A stretch of DNA of 64,000 nucleotides from positions 23,514-87,513 of the forward strand of contig CAIORQ010000055.1 in NCBI GenBank assembly GCA_903860745.1. The letters are read 5' to 3'. The notes beneath the pieces were generated by a model. The model was not told the origin of the DNA and made no database searches. It was given only the letters and a program-made list of their open reading frames with translations. The position numbers and the translations under genes are program-made. Of this stretch, positions 51,632 through 60,231 are shown piece after piece (the stretch's first letter is position 1; each line of letters starts with the position of its first letter). Source of the DNA: an uncultured Actinomycetes bacterium (GTDB lineage: Bacteria > Actinomycetota > Acidimicrobiia > Acidimicrobiales > RAAP-2).

Positions 51632-52750
51632 GTGACCGAAGAGTTCGGGGAGAAGTTGACGCCGCTGCCGTACCGGATCGCGCTGTTGCCGGGCGATGGA
51701 ATCGGTCCGGAGGTGACCGACGAGGCGGCCCGACTGCTGGGGGCGGTGTCGCGCTTGGACCCGGCCATCACCTTCGAGGTCGAGCGCCTGGCGTGGAACG
51801 CCGACTACTTCCTCGAGCACGGCACGATGATGCCGCCCGATGGCCTGCAGATCCTCGGCGAGTTCGACGCCATCTTCCTCGGTGCGGTGGGCGACAAGCG
51901 AGTACCCGACCACATCGCCCTGCGGCAACTCATCTTCGCCATCCGCCAAGGATTCGACCAGTACGTGAACCTGCGACCGGTCAAGTTGCTGCGCGGTGCC
52001 CCGACGCCCCTGGTGGACAGGACCGAGAGCGATATCGACATGGTCTTCGTGCGCGAGAACAGCGAGGGTGAGTACTCCGGCGTGGGCTCGCTCGAGTACG
52101 CGGGCACCCCCGACGAGGTGGCGCTGCAGACGAGCGTCTTCTCGCGCAAGGGCATCGAGAGGGTGATGCGTTTCGCCTTCGACATGGCGCGCGCGCGTCA
52201 CCAGCCCCTGCAGAGCATCTCCAAGGGCAACGCGCTGAACTACAGCGGGGTGCTGTGGGACCGGATCTTCGCCGAGACCTGCGAGCTCTACCCCGACGTC
52301 GAGGCCGAGAACCTCCTGGTCGACGCCGCCGCGTACCACATGGTGCGCACGCCCGAGCGCTTCGGCGTCGTCGTCGCGTCCAACCTCTTCGGTGACATCC
52401 TCACTGACCTGGGCGCTGCTCTGGCGGGTGGACTGGGATTCGCCGCCAGCGCCAACCTGTGTCCCGGCAAGGAGTTCCCCTCCATGTTCGAGCCGGTCCA
52501 CGGCTCCGCTCCGGACATCGCGGGCCGTCACGCCGCCAACCCCATCGCCTCACTGTGGGCGGTGGGGATGATGTTGAGCGACCTGGGCTACGCGCACTGG
52601 GAGCGGTGGATCCTCGACGCCGTCGAATCGGTGTTGCTGGAGGGCTCGTGGCGCACCCCGGACCTCGGGGGCCACGCCAGGACCCGCGACGTGACCGACG
52701 CCGTCATTCAGGCGCTCGAGACCAGCCAGCGCCTCGCCCCCTCGGCGTAG
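51632..52750 (+). CDS. Tartrate/D-malate dehydrogenase-type decarboxylating dehydrogenase
   Basis: 372 residues of the isocitrate/isopropylmalate dehydrogenase family, subgroup TtuC/DmlA. Motifs are IALLPGDGIGPEVTDEAARL, NLRPVKLLRG, VRENSEGEYSGVG near residue 140, the metal site VASNLFGDILTDLGAALAGG near 250 and MFEPVHGSAPDIAG near 290. It oxidises a 2-hydroxy-dicarboxylate (tartrate, malate or similar) with NAD and may decarboxylate it. GTG start with GGAGGG upstream. Placement after site D in the sugar-acid island suggests a related hydroxy acid; leuB is less likely. Confidence 0.85.
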   Translation: MTEEFGEKLTPLPYRIALLPGDGIGPEVTDEAARLLGAVSRLDPAITFEVERLAWNADYFLEHGTMMPPDGLQILGEFDAIFLGAVGDKRVPDHIALRQLIFAIRQGFDQYVNLRPVKLLRGAPTPLVDRTESDIDMVFVRENSEGEYSGVGSLEYAGTPDEVALQTSVFSRKGIERVMRFAFDMARARHQPLQSISKGNALNYSGVLWDRIFAETCELYPDVEAENLLVDAAAYHMVRTPERFGVVVASNLFGDILTDLGAALAGGLGFAASANLCPGKEFPSMFEPVHGSAPDIAGRHAANPIASLWAVGMMLSDLGYAHWERWILDAVESVLLEGSWRTPDLGGHARTRDVTDAVIQALETSQRLAPSA

Positions 52751-52875
52751 TCACCTCGAGGTCCGTCCGACCTGCGCCTCGCCGCCGTGTGAGGGCTGCT
52801 TCGATGTGCGCGGGGCCGCGTCAGGGATCGGGAACCTTGCACTGCCATTGGCGAGATGGGAGACTTCAGGGGCCC

Positions 52876-53931
52876 ATGAGTCCCAAGAAGAACGGCCCCG
52901 AGCCCATCGCCCCAGCCGCCCCGTGGGTCCCCGTGACGATCCGCGACGTGGCCAAGGTCGCCGGGGTGTCGACCGGGACGGTCTCGAACGTCCTGAACCG
53001 ACCCGACATCGTGGCCGAGTCCACCCGCCGGCGGGTCCTCCAGGCGGTCGAGTCGACGGGATTCATCCGCAACACGCAGGCGCACCAGCTGCGCGGAGGT
53101 CGGTCCCAAACCGTGGGAGTGGTGGTGCTCGACGTCGCCAACCCCTTCTTCACGGAGATGTTCCGAGGCGCCGAGAGTCGCCTGCAAACGGAGGGATACG
53201 TCCTGATGCTCGCCAGCACGGACGGCTCGGTGGAGCGCGAGGCGAACTTCGTCCGGGCGATGGAGGAGCACCGGGTCGAGGGCGTGTTGATCACCCCCGC
53301 GGCGGCGGAATTGGGTGCTCTGGCGGGCTTGCGCACCCGTGGGGTGCCGACGGTCCTGCTCGACCGTAAGGCCACCGCCGACGAGTTCTGTTCGGTCACG
53401 GTTGACGACGTGCGCGGCGGCGAGTTGGCGGCCCGGCACCTCTTCGAGACGGGACACCTGGAATTGGCCTTCGTGAACGGGCCGTCGTCGGTTCGCCAGT
53501 GCCGGGACCGTCGCCAGGGTGTGCGCAAGGCGGTGCGGTCCGTGTCCAAGACGAAGAAGGTGGAGGTCACCGAGGTCTCGGTGGGTGCGCTCACCGTTCG
53601 CCACGGTGAGGACGTGGTCGAGCGGATCCTGGCGATGTCGCCGCGGCCCACCGCGGTCATGTGCGCCAACGACCTGTTGGCGCTGGGCGTCCTGCGCGGA
53701 CTCGCGTCGCGCGGCGTCCGGGTGCCCGACGACCTCGCGGTGACCGGGTACGACGACCTGATCTTCGGGTCCATGCTGTCACCGGCCCTGACCTCGGTGC
53801 GCCAGCCCGCGTTCGAGCTCGGGGTGGCCGCCGCCGAGTTGCTCCTCGACGAGGTGCGCAACCCCGACCACCGTCACCGCGAGGTCCGCTTCGAGCCGGA
53901 ATTGGTCGTGCGCACGTCGTCGAGGCCCTAG
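52876..53931 (+). CDS. LacI-family transcriptional regulator 2 (proposed regulator of rha and lut operons)
   Basis: 351 residues from the ATG; a long upstream in-frame reading would overlap the previous gene. Residues 20-75 form the LacI DNA-binding domain: VTIRDVAKVAGVSTGTVSNV, then RRRVLQAVESTGF. VGVVVLDVANPFFTEMFRGA opens the effector domain. It lies directly before the rhaM-rhaI-rhaD-rhaB operon, whose promoter carries a CG-centred 14-base palindrome. A near-identical site lies before lutA. Probably a repressor relieved by rhamnose or a pathway intermediate. Confidence 0.88.
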   Translation: MSPKKNGPEPIAPAAPWVPVTIRDVAKVAGVSTGTVSNVLNRPDIVAESTRRRVLQAVESTGFIRNTQAHQLRGGRSQTVGVVVLDVANPFFTEMFRGAESRLQTEGYVLMLASTDGSVEREANFVRAMEEHRVEGVLITPAAAELGALAGLRTRGVPTVLLDRKATADEFCSVTVDDVRGGELAARHLFETGHLELAFVNGPSSVRQCRDRRQGVRKAVRSVSKTKKVEVTEVSVGALTVRHGEDVVERILAMSPRPTAVMCANDLLALGVLRGLASRGVRVPDDLAVTGYDDLIFGSMLSPALTSVRQPAFELGVAAAELLLDEVRNPDHRHREVRFEPELVVRTSSRP

Positions 53932-53959
53932 TCGGTCCAGACTGCCGGACCCGGGATAC

Positions 53960-53973
53960 TTGACACGTTTCAA
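53960..53973. promoter_or_regulatory. LacI-type operator, 14-mer, before rha operon
   Basis: TTGACACGTTTCAA, CG centre at 53966/53967 and TTGA/TCAA arms, covering the -35 of the rha promoter. Binding would block polymerase. Regulator 2 is encoded immediately upstream. Confidence 0.65.
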
Positions 53974-53989
53974 TTACCCGGGCTATAGT
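53960..53989 (+). promoter_or_regulatory. Promoter of the rhamnose operon
   Basis: TTGACA and TATAGT with 18 bases between, the best match to a vegetative promoter in the window. A start near 53996 gives a leader of about 27 bases to the mutarotase GTG. Confidence 0.75.
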
Positions 53990-54022
53990 GAGGGCGCCTC
54001 GCTTCGTCGGTGAGGTTCCGTC

Positions 54023-54406
54023 GTGAGTGCGCTCGAAGGCGTCAACCGCGAGGGAGTTGTCCAGGTCAACGGTCACGAGGGGGATGCGGTGGAGCGAGTG
54101 TGCTTCCAGTTGCGGATCGACCCGACGAAGGCGGACGAGTACAAGGCCCGCCACGCCGAGGTGTGGCCCGACATGCTCCAGGCGCTCTCCGAGGCCGGTT
54201 GGACCAACTATTCGCTCTTCCTCGCGCCCGACGGGATGCTCATCGGCTACCTCGAGTGCGAGAGCTTCGCGCACTGCCTCGACGCCATGGCCGCCACCGA
54301 GGTGAACGGTCGCTGGCAGGCCTCGATGGGCGAGTTCTTTGTAGGTCTCGACGGGGCGCCTGACGAAGGCATGCGTCCCCTCGAAGAAGTGTTCCACCTC
54401 GCGTAG
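54023..54406 (+). CDS. rhaM: L-rhamnose mutarotase (copy 2)
   Basis: 127 residues. A nonconserved N-terminal stretch of about 23 residues precedes the RhaM core RVCFQLRIDPTKADEYKARH, then VWPDMLQALSEAGWTNYSLF and LIGYLECESF. The His in KARHAEVWPDM matches the catalytic position. The GTG with GTGAGG upstream fits the promoter position; an internal GTG at 54089 would give the bare core. It supplies the anomer used by the isomerase encoded next. Confidence 0.88.
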   Translation: MSALEGVNREGVVQVNGHEGDAVERVCFQLRIDPTKADEYKARHAEVWPDMLQALSEAGWTNYSLFLAPDGMLIGYLECESFAHCLDAMAATEVNGRWQASMGEFFVGLDGAPDEGMRPLEEVFHLA

Positions 54407-54416
54407 GTGGTGTTCT

Positions 54417-54434
54417 CTGGGGCGAAGGCCCCAG
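54417..54434 (+). other. Intercistronic hairpin between mutarotase and isomerase
   Basis: CTGGGGC and GCCCCAG form a perfect 7-bp stem around the tetraloop GAAG, 11 bases after the rhaM stop. It may adjust message stability or partial termination within the operon. Confidence 0.5.
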
Positions 54435-54464
54435 ACCGGATGAGGTACGAGAAAGAGGACTGTG

Positions 54465-55631
54465 ATGCTGAATCGAAGTGACATCAAGGACGTTCTGCGC
54501 CGCCAGTGGATCGAGACGCCGTCGTGGGCCTACGGGAACTCCGGTACCCGCTTCAAGGTCTTCGGACAGCAGGGCGTCGCGCGCAGCCCCTTCGAGAAGA
54601 TCGAGGACGCCGCGCAGGTCCACCGCCTGACGGGTGTCGCCCCCTCGGTGGCGCTGCACATCCCCTGGGACAGGGTCGAGGACTACTCCCAACTCGCCAA
54701 GCACGCGAGCGACCTGGGCGTCAAGATCGGCGCCATCAACCCCAACGTCTTCCAGGAGGACGACTACCGTCTCGGCAGCGTCTGCAACCCCGACCCGCGC
54801 ATCCGTCGCAAGGCGATCGACCACCTGCTCGAGTGCGTGGACATCGCCCACGAGACGAAGTCCTTCGCCATCAGTCTGTGGTTCGCCGACGGTACCAACT
54901 ACCCGGGTCAGGACAACATCCGGGCGCGTCAGGACCGTCTACACGAGGCCCTGGCCGAGACCTACGCCGCGTTGGGCGACGGGGTGGAGATGCTCCTGGA
55001 GTACAAGCTCTACGAGCCCTCGTTCTACACGATGGACGTGCCCGACTGGGGAACCTCGCTGGTCCAGTGCCTCGAGCTCGGCCCCCAGGCCAAGGTGCTG
55101 GTCGACACCGGGCACCACGCCGTGGCGACCAACATCGAGTTCCTCGTCGCGGTGTTGCTGCGAGCTGGTCGCCTGGGCGGCTTCCACTTCAACTCGCGCT
55201 TCTACGGCGACGACGACTTGATGGTCGGGGCCGCCGACCCCTACCAGCTCTTCCGGATCATGTTCGAGATCGTCGACGCCGGGGTGGTCACCCCCGACGG
55301 CGGCGTCGCGTTCATGCTCGACCAGTGCCACAACATCGAGCCCAAGGTCCAAGCCGAGATCCGTTCGGTGATGAACGTCCAGGAGGCCACCGCCAAGGCC
55401 CTGTTGGTGGACCGCGACGCCCTGAGCGTCTGCCAGGCCCAGGGCGACGTCCTGGGCGCCAACGCGCTGTTCACCGACGCCTTCTACACCGACGTGCGCC
55501 CGCTCCTGGCGGAGTTGCGAGAGGACATGGGTCTCGACCCCGACCCCATCGCGGCCTATCAGCGTTCGGGGTATCAGCAGCGCATCGAGTCCGAGCGCGT
55601 GGGTGGTCAGGCCGCCGGCTGGGGCGCGTGA
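54465..55631 (+). CDS. rhaI: L-rhamnose isomerase (RhaI type)
   Basis: 388 residues of the xylose-isomerase-like rhamnose isomerase group (RhaI, as in Pseudomonas/Bacillus-type pathways, not enteric RhaA). Metal ligands of the TIM barrel are visible in MLLEYKLYEPSFYTMDVPDW (Glu, Asp), KVLVDTGHHAV (Asp, His) and FMLDQCHNIEPK (Asp, His). It converts L-rhamnose to L-rhamnulose. Starts at the ATG after AGAGG; a GTG one codon earlier exists. The stop overlaps the next start as TGATG. Confidence 0.93.
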   Translation: MLNRSDIKDVLRRQWIETPSWAYGNSGTRFKVFGQQGVARSPFEKIEDAAQVHRLTGVAPSVALHIPWDRVEDYSQLAKHASDLGVKIGAINPNVFQEDDYRLGSVCNPDPRIRRKAIDHLLECVDIAHETKSFAISLWFADGTNYPGQDNIRARQDRLHEALAETYAALGDGVEMLLEYKLYEPSFYTMDVPDWGTSLVQCLELGPQAKVLVDTGHHAVATNIEFLVAVLLRAGRLGGFHFNSRFYGDDDLMVGAADPYQLFRIMFEIVDAGVVTPDGGVAFMLDQCHNIEPKVQAEIRSVMNVQEATAKALLVDRDALSVCQAQGDVLGANALFTDAFYTDVRPLLAELREDMGLDPDPIAAYQRSGYQQRIESERVGGQAAGWGA

Positions 55632-57685
55632 TGGCCGATTTCTCCTACGTGGTGCCCGCCGAGGTGCAGGAACTGTTGGAGCGCGCTCATCGCCTGGGCG
55701 CGGACCCCACGGTGACGAACTACGCGGGCGGCAACGCCAGCGCCAAGGCGCGCGTGCTCGACCCCGCCAGTGGGGACGACATCGACGTGATGTGGGTGAA
55801 GGGCTCGGGCGGCGACCTGGGGACACTGTCCTTCAACGGGCTCGCGGCCCTGCGACTGGACGCCCTGCGCAACCTCACCAAGGTCTACCGCGGTCCCGAG
55901 TTCGAGGACGAGATGGTGGCGGCCTTCGACTTCTGTCTCTTCGGCAAGGGCGGCGCGGCCCCGTCGATCGACACCGCGATGCACGGACTCGTGCGCTGCG
56001 CGCACGTCGACCACCTGCACCCCGACTCGGGCATCGCCCTGGCCACCGCCGCCGACGGCGAGGCCCTGACGCGGACCATCTTCGGCGACCAGGTCCTGTG
56101 GACGCCCTGGCGGCGTCCCGGCTTCCAGTTGGGGCTCGACATCGCCGCGATCCGTGACGCCAACCCGGATTCGATCGGCGTGATCCTCGGCGGACACGGC
56201 ATCACCGCCTGGGGCGACACCAGCGAGAAGTGCGAGCGCAACGCCCTGTTCATCATCCGCACGGCGGAGCGCTACATCGCCGAGCACGGGCGCCGCGACC
56301 CCCTGGGTCCCAAGCTCGCACGCTTCGCGCGTCTGGGCGACGAGGAGCGCCGCGCCGCGGCCATCGCCCTCTTTCCCACCCTGCGCGGCATGGCCAGCGT
56401 GGACCGTCCCCAGGTGGGCCACTTCTTCGACACCGACACCGTGTTGAGCTTCCTCGAATCGGAACGTCACGCCGAGGTCGCCGCGCGCGGGAGCTCGTGC
56501 CCGGACCACTTCTTGCGCACCAAGGTCCGACCCATGGTCCTCGACCTCGACGCGCACAGCCCGGTGGCCGACAAGATCGCTCGGCTCGGCGAGCTGCACC
56601 AGGAGTACCGCGCGGCCTATCGGGCCTACTACGAGACCTACGCGACGCCGGAGTCGCCGGCGATGCGCGGGGCGGACCCGGCCATCGTGCTCGTGCCGGG
56701 CGTCGGGATGTTCTCCTTCGGCAAGGACGCCCAGACCGCCCGGGTGGCGGGGGAGTTCTTCATCAACGCCATCAACGTCATGACCGGCGCGGAGGCCATC
56801 TCCACCTACGCGCCCATCGAGGAGTCCGAGAAGTTCCGCATCGAGTACTGGCAACTGGAGGAGGAGAAGCTGCGCCGCATGCCCAAGGGCAAGGCGCTCG
56901 CCTCGCGGGTGGCCCTGGTGACCGGCGGGGGCTCAGGCATCGGCGCGGCGACCGCGCGGCGCCTGGCCGCCGAGGGCGCCCACGTGGTCGTGGCTGACCT
57001 CGACGAGGGCTCGGCGACGTCGCTGGCGGCCGAGCTCGGTTCGCGCGACGTCGCGCGCGGCGTGGCCATCGACGTGTCGTCCAAGGACGCGGTGCAGCGC
57101 TGCGTGGACGAGGCGGTGCTGGCCTTCGGTGGCGTGGACATCGTGATCAACAACGCCGGCCTCTCCATCTCGAAGTCGCTCCTCGAGACCACCGAGCGCG
57201 ACTGGGACATCCAGCACGACGTGATGGCCAAGGGCTCCTTCTTGACCGCCCAGGCCGCGGTCCGGGTGATGAAGGAACAGGCCATGGGCGGCGACATCGT
57301 CTACATCGTCTCGAAGAACGCCGTCTTCGCCGGCCCCAACAACGTGGCCTACGGCTCGGCCAAGGCCGACCAGGCCCACCAGGTGCGCCTGCTCGCCGCT
57401 GAACTGGGCGAACTGGGCATCCGGGTCAACGGGGTCAACCCCGACGGCGTGGTGCGGGGATCGAAGATCTTCGCGGGAGGCTGGGGTGCGCAGCGCGCGG
57501 CCGTCTACGGCGTGAAGGAGGAGGAGCTCGGCGCCTACTACGCGGGTCGCACGCTCTTGAAGCGCGAGGTTCTGCCCGAGAGCATCGCCAGCGCGGTCTT
57601 CGCCCTGTTGGGCGGCGACCTGGCCCTGACCACCGGAGCTCACATCCCCGTCGACTCGGGCGTCGCCGCCGCCTTCCTGCGATAA
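55631..57685 (+). CDS. rhaD: Bifunctional rhamnulose-1-phosphate aldolase / lactaldehyde dehydrogenase
   Basis: 684 residues in two enzyme domains. Residues about 1-400 form a class II aldolase of the fuculose/rhamnulose-phosphate type, with TNYAGGNASAK, VKGSGGDLGTL and zinc-site HVDHLHPDS near residue 138. Residues about 425-684 form an SDR with TGGGSGIGAATARRLAAEG and YGSAKADQ (Tyr-x-x-x-Lys) near 575, oxidising L-lactaldehyde to L-lactate. This fusion is typical of rhamnose operons in Gram-positive and many environmental bacteria (RhaD/RhaEW). Products are dihydroxyacetone phosphate and lactate, the latter matching the lut genes nearby. Confidence 0.94.
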   Translation: MADFSYVVPAEVQELLERAHRLGADPTVTNYAGGNASAKARVLDPASGDDIDVMWVKGSGGDLGTLSFNGLAALRLDALRNLTKVYRGPEFEDEMVAAFDFCLFGKGGAAPSIDTAMHGLVRCAHVDHLHPDSGIALATAADGEALTRTIFGDQVLWTPWRRPGFQLGLDIAAIRDANPDSIGVILGGHGITAWGDTSEKCERNALFIIRTAERYIAEHGRRDPLGPKLARFARLGDEERRAAAIALFPTLRGMASVDRPQVGHFFDTDTVLSFLESERHAEVAARGSSCPDHFLRTKVRPMVLDLDAHSPVADKIARLGELHQEYRAAYRAYYETYATPESPAMRGADPAIVLVPGVGMFSFGKDAQTARVAGEFFINAINVMTGAEAISTYAPIEESEKFRIEYWQLEEEKLRRMPKGKALASRVALVTGGGSGIGAATARRLAAEGAHVVVADLDEGSATSLAAELGSRDVARGVAIDVSSKDAVQRCVDEAVLAFGGVDIVINNAGLSISKSLLETTERDWDIQHDVMAKGSFLTAQAAVRVMKEQAMGGDIVYIVSKNAVFAGPNNVAYGSAKADQAHQVRLLAAELGELGIRVNGVNPDGVVRGSKIFAGGWGAQRAAVYGVKEEELGAYYAGRTLLKREVLPESIASAVFALLGGDLALTTGAHIPVDSGVAAAFLR

Positions 57686-57688
57686 GTC

Positions 57689-59176
57689 GTGCCGAGGACG
57701 CCCGTGGCGGTCGCGGCGGTCGACCTGGGCGCGTCGAGCGGCCGGGTGCTGCTGGCCACGCTGCGCGAGGGGCGTCTGGAGTTGGTGCCGGTGGCTCGCT
57801 TCGCCAACGGGGGACACGACGCGCGCGGGCTGTTCTCCTGGGACACTCCTCACCTGGTGGACGAGATCGAACGGGGCCTCGCGAAGGCCACCGCCGTGGC
57901 CCGCGACCAGGGAACGACCCTGGACGCGGTGGGGGTGGACTCCTGGGCCGTGGACTACGGACTGCTCGACGACCAGGGCCGTCTCGTGCGACTGCCCGCG
58001 CACCATCGCGACCCGCGCACCGACGCCGCCTTCGCCGCGGTCACCAGTCTCATCGACCCGTGGTCCCTCTACCAGCGAAGCGGCATCGCCCTGTTGAGCT
58101 TCAACACGCTGTTCCAGCTGGTCGCCGACGGCGACCTCGCCCGCCGGGCGCATCGGATGCTGCTGATCCCCGACCTCGTGAACCACGCCTTGTGCGGCGT
58201 GCAGGCCTGGGAGCGGACCAACGCGTCGACGACCCAACTGCTCAACCGGCAGCGGCGCTGGGACGACGAACTCTTCGACACCCTGGGTCTGCCCCGCCAC
58301 CTGGTGGGCGAGCTGACCGAGCCGGGAACGGTACTGGGCACCGTGACCTCGCCGACGGCACTGGCCGCGGGCGTCTCCCCCAACACCAGAGTGATCGCGG
58401 TGGCCTCGCACGACACGGCCTCGGCGGTCCTGGCCGTTCCGGCGCGGGACCGGAACTTCGCCTACATCTCCTCGGGCACGTGGTCCCTCGTGGGGGTGGA
58501 GCTCGACGAGCCCCTGATCGACCGCGACGCCTTCGACGCGGGTTTCACCAACGAGCTGGGGGCCTTCGGCCGGACGCGTTTCCTGCGCAACATCATGGGC
58601 TTCTGGCTGCTCCAGGAGGTCATCCGTGAGTTCGCCGCCGAGGGCGAGGAGCACGACGCGGCCGCCCTGACGGCCCAGGCCGCGCAGGTCGCCCCGCGGC
58701 GTTTCCTGGTGGACGCCGAGAGCCACGAGCTGCTCGTCACGGGCGACATGCGCGGGCGCCTCCAGGCCTCCTGTCGGCGCCTGGGCACCGACGTGCCCGT
58801 CACGGCGGCCGAGTTCACGCGGTGCATCCTCGACTCACTGGCCCTCGCCTACCGTCGGGCGATCCGCGGCATCTCCCGGGTCACCGGCGTGCGCGTCGAC
58901 GTCGTCCACGTCGTGGGTGGAGGGGCCCTCAACGAGCTCCTGTGCCAACTCACCGCCGACGCCTGTGGCGTGAGCGTGCAGGCCGGACCCGTCGAAGCCG
59001 CCGCGCTCGGCAACGCCCTGATGCAGTTCCAGGGCTTGGGCGTGGTGGAACCCGACCTGGCCGCGATGCGGGACCTCGTGGCGACGTCCTTCCCCACGAA
59101 GGGCTTCGACCCGCACCCGGGCGACGAAGGCGCGTGGGCGAAGGCGGAGGAACGGCTCCTCACCGCCCTCGGCTAG
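57689..59176 (+). CDS. rhaB: L-rhamnulokinase
   Basis: 495-residue FGGY-family sugar kinase phosphorylating L-rhamnulose at position 1. Motifs are the ATP/substrate loop AAVDLGASSGRVLLATL near residue 10, VGVDSWAVDYGLLD near 85, SGTWSLVGVELDEP near 265 and VVGGGALNELLCQLTAD near 408. GTG start 3 bases after the aldolase stop. It completes the isomerase-kinase-aldolase route in one operon. Confidence 0.94.
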   Translation: MPRTPVAVAAVDLGASSGRVLLATLREGRLELVPVARFANGGHDARGLFSWDTPHLVDEIERGLAKATAVARDQGTTLDAVGVDSWAVDYGLLDDQGRLVRLPAHHRDPRTDAAFAAVTSLIDPWSLYQRSGIALLSFNTLFQLVADGDLARRAHRMLLIPDLVNHALCGVQAWERTNASTTQLLNRQRRWDDELFDTLGLPRHLVGELTEPGTVLGTVTSPTALAAGVSPNTRVIAVASHDTASAVLAVPARDRNFAYISSGTWSLVGVELDEPLIDRDAFDAGFTNELGAFGRTRFLRNIMGFWLLQEVIREFAAEGEEHDAAALTAQAAQVAPRRFLVDAESHELLVTGDMRGRLQASCRRLGTDVPVTAAEFTRCILDSLALAYRRAIRGISRVTGVRVDVVHVVGGGALNELLCQLTADACGVSVQAGPVEAAALGNALMQFQGLGVVEPDLAAMRDLVATSFPTKGFDPHPGDEGAWAKAEERLLTALG

Positions 59177-59250
59177 ACCCCCGCAGTGAGCGGTCCGCGT
59201 CGGGACGCGCCGATCCGTGCCGCGGTGGCGACCTGGTACCCGCGTCGCCT

Positions 59251-60165
59251 CTAGAGCGTCGAGCCGCCCGCGGCTCCCGACAGGCTCTTGATCAGCTGGG
59301 GGGTGATGACGGTCACCGGGGAAGGCGCCACGACCGCCGTGGACTGGTGGGCGATGGTGGCACTGACCGAGACCGACATGTCACCCTTGTTGGCGTTGGG
59401 GGCGGTGATGCCGATCTGGGCCCCGGTCGCCGTCGAACCCGACAGCGACAGCGCGATGTGGTAGGTGCCCGCCACCTTGCCCGGCGAGGAGACCGCCGTC
59501 GAGGAGGCCTGCGCCATCACCGGCGCGAGCGCGTCGGCGACCGCTTGGAGGGTGCCGGTCTGGGAGAAGCCTCCCGAGACGGTGGTGTACTTCGTCTTCT
59601 CGACGAGGGCGGTGAGCGCGTCGACGACCCGTTCCTCGATCGCGTGCTGGCGGGCGGTCTGGGAGGCGGACTTGTCCTTGGCCGGCAGGTAGGAGCTGAG
59701 CAGCGTGGAGGGCACCTCGAACCACCGTCCGCCCAGCAGGAGCTGCAGACCAGTCAGCTCCGAGGCCGTCGAGCCCAGGTCGGGAATCGACGACGCGGCC
59801 GAGAAGTCGACCTTCACGTAGAGGTTCTGACCGACCTGGACAAGGTCGAGCAACGGCGACGAGCCGACGTCGAGCGTCACCTCCTCGTTGACCTTGCCGG
59901 CGGACGCCGAGATCGCCGATCCCGTGGTGTTCTGCTCGGTCATCGTCATCGACACGAGGCTGAGAACCTTCTGCACCTGCGCCGCCTGCGCCGCACTGGC
60001 TCCCGTGCCGGCGACGCTCGCGCTGAGATGGACCTGGAGGTACTGCTGGGCGCCGACCGAAGCCAGGGCGCCCTTCAACGTCTTTTGGACGGACGTTCCG
60101 CACGCCGCCAGCCCGAGGGAGGCCACCACCAGCACTGCCACAACCTTCGTTCGTCGTCCCGTCAT
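59251..60165 (-). CDS. Exported lipoprotein of unknown function
   Basis: 304 residues. The signal peptide ends in lipobox LAAC (SLGLAACGTSVQ, Cys at residue 22), so it is anchored to the outer face of the membrane. The rest is rich in Ala/Ser/Thr with alternating beta and helical stretches and resembles actinobacterial LppX/LprG-like lipid-binding lipoproteins only in general layout. The start has CAGGAG 5 bases upstream. Convergent with rhaB; no functional link is evident. Confidence 0.7.
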   Translation of the reverse strand: MTGRRTKVVAVLVVASLGLAACGTSVQKTLKGALASVGAQQYLQVHLSASVAGTGASAAQAAQVQKVLSLVSMTMTEQNTTGSAISASAGKVNEEVTLDVGSSPLLDLVQVGQNLYVKVDFSAASSIPDLGSTASELTGLQLLLGGRWFEVPSTLLSSYLPAKDKSASQTARQHAIEERVVDALTALVEKTKYTTVSGGFSQTGTLQAVADALAPVMAQASSTAVSSPGKVAGTYHIALSLSGSTATGAQIGITAPNANKGDMSVSVSATIAHQSTAVVAPSPVTVITPQLIKSLSGAAGGSTL

Positions 60166-60231
60166 GACTCCTGATTTCTCTCGACAGTCCCCAAACCAAC
60201 GGACCCGGCGCCCGGCGCGCGCGTTTTGCAC

